DNA of 64,000 nucleotides from G965197675 sp965197675 (lineage in GTDB: Bacteria > Chloroflexota > Dehalococcoidia > Plut-88900), in assembly GCA_965197675.1 (NCBI GenBank), contig OZ240221.1, forward strand, positions 1,550,001 through 1,614,000. The letters run 5' to 3'. Every line of letters starts with the position of its first letter. Within the stretch, counting starts at the first letter, position 1. This document shows, piece by piece, positions 63,780 to 64,000 of the stretch. Made by a program: the position numbers and the translations under genes. A model generated the notes under the pieces. That model ran no database searches and was not told the DNA's origin. It saw nothing but the letters and a program-made list of their open reading frames with translations.

Positions 63780-64000
63780 ATACACTTCTCTCGCGTTTAT
63801 CGAACCAAAATATGTCTCTTTCCACTCAAGGCCTGTAGAAACTTGGCATGTGCTCCGTGGTTAGGCTGCTGGGGTAAATGTAGACCTAAATGTTTTACAT
63901 ACTGTAACCGCAGATCCACCATTTCCGGCCTTAGTACACTGTAGACAGTCCCGAATCCCCAGAGTCGGAGCGGTCACATCGCTTGGCCATAGCCCTCTCG
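63780..64000. other. Gene-free end of the window
   Basis: No coding frame, RNA gene or terminator recognised in these 221 bases. Confidence 0.5.

Overview
The window looks like a chromosomal piece of an uncultured Chloroflexota bacterium, most like the Dehalococcoidia/SAR202 type. This rests on gene content only: a tungsten/molybdenum aldehyde ferredoxin oxidoreductase pair, acyl-CoA dehydrogenase, several metal-dependent amidohydrolases, a DEAD-box helicase with an N-terminal zinc ribbon, and large secreted proteins with leucine-rich, cadherin-like and fibronectin modules. No rRNA gene is present, so the assignment is an inference. Housekeeping genes alternate with repeat-rich and gene-poor, decaying stretches.

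Layout. 0-5.6 kb: end of a DUF6884-like gene overlapping a GIY-YIG-like gene, a PD-(D/E)XK (NucS-like) protein, a broken double-glyoxalase gene, a YdeI-family protein, and a SulP transporter cut at its 5' end. 5.5-6.2 kb and 19.1-20.6 kb: two inverted copies of one non-coding repeat, the second split by an IS5-family element. Between them (6.3-18.8 kb): an ABC-2 transporter, an M24 peptidase, a GYD protein, IlvD, a ferredoxin, a small zinc-ribbon protein, a TldD/TldE pair, CopA with a YHS protein, and endonuclease IV. 20.6-22.5 kb: methyltransferase and acyl-CoA dehydrogenase. 22.5-29.4 kb: a secreted metzincin-like protease (frameshifted at a C6 run) and a leucine-rich-repeat lipoprotein.

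29.5-35.9 kb is a compact redox operon: a four-cluster ferredoxin, two AOR paralogues, a MoaD/ThiS-like protein, a FAD/NAD(P) oxidoreductase and a second MoaD-like protein. It reads as an aldehyde-oxidising module with its own electron carrier, reductase and small ubiquitin-like proteins. KatG, a CPA2 antiporter, tRNA-Arg(CCG), TypA/BipA and a DEAD-box helicase follow. 44.2-46.2 kb is a gene graveyard holding remnants of a branched-chain amino-acid binding protein, a NYN-domain protein and a leucine-rich-repeat protein.

46.2-57 kb is again extracytoplasmic: an HExxH lipoprotein overlapping a peptide-binding protein, a cadherin-like protein of about 1,550 residues with a dockerin-like C-terminus (its start separated from the body at another C6 run), and a wall- or membrane-anchored protein built of four nearly identical 118-residue repeats plus a 24-bp minisatellite. 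57-64 kb holds a STAS protein, an IS1595-family transposase with a small coiled-coil companion, two amidohydrolases, a truncated EthD-like gene and an NAD-dependent epimerase; an array of three TTGTTATC boxes lies between the epimerase and the second amidohydrolase.

The features I consider most worth following are the AOR operon, the pair of C6 tracts that disrupt two large surface proteins in the same way, the inverted repeat with iteron-like boxes, and the operator array.
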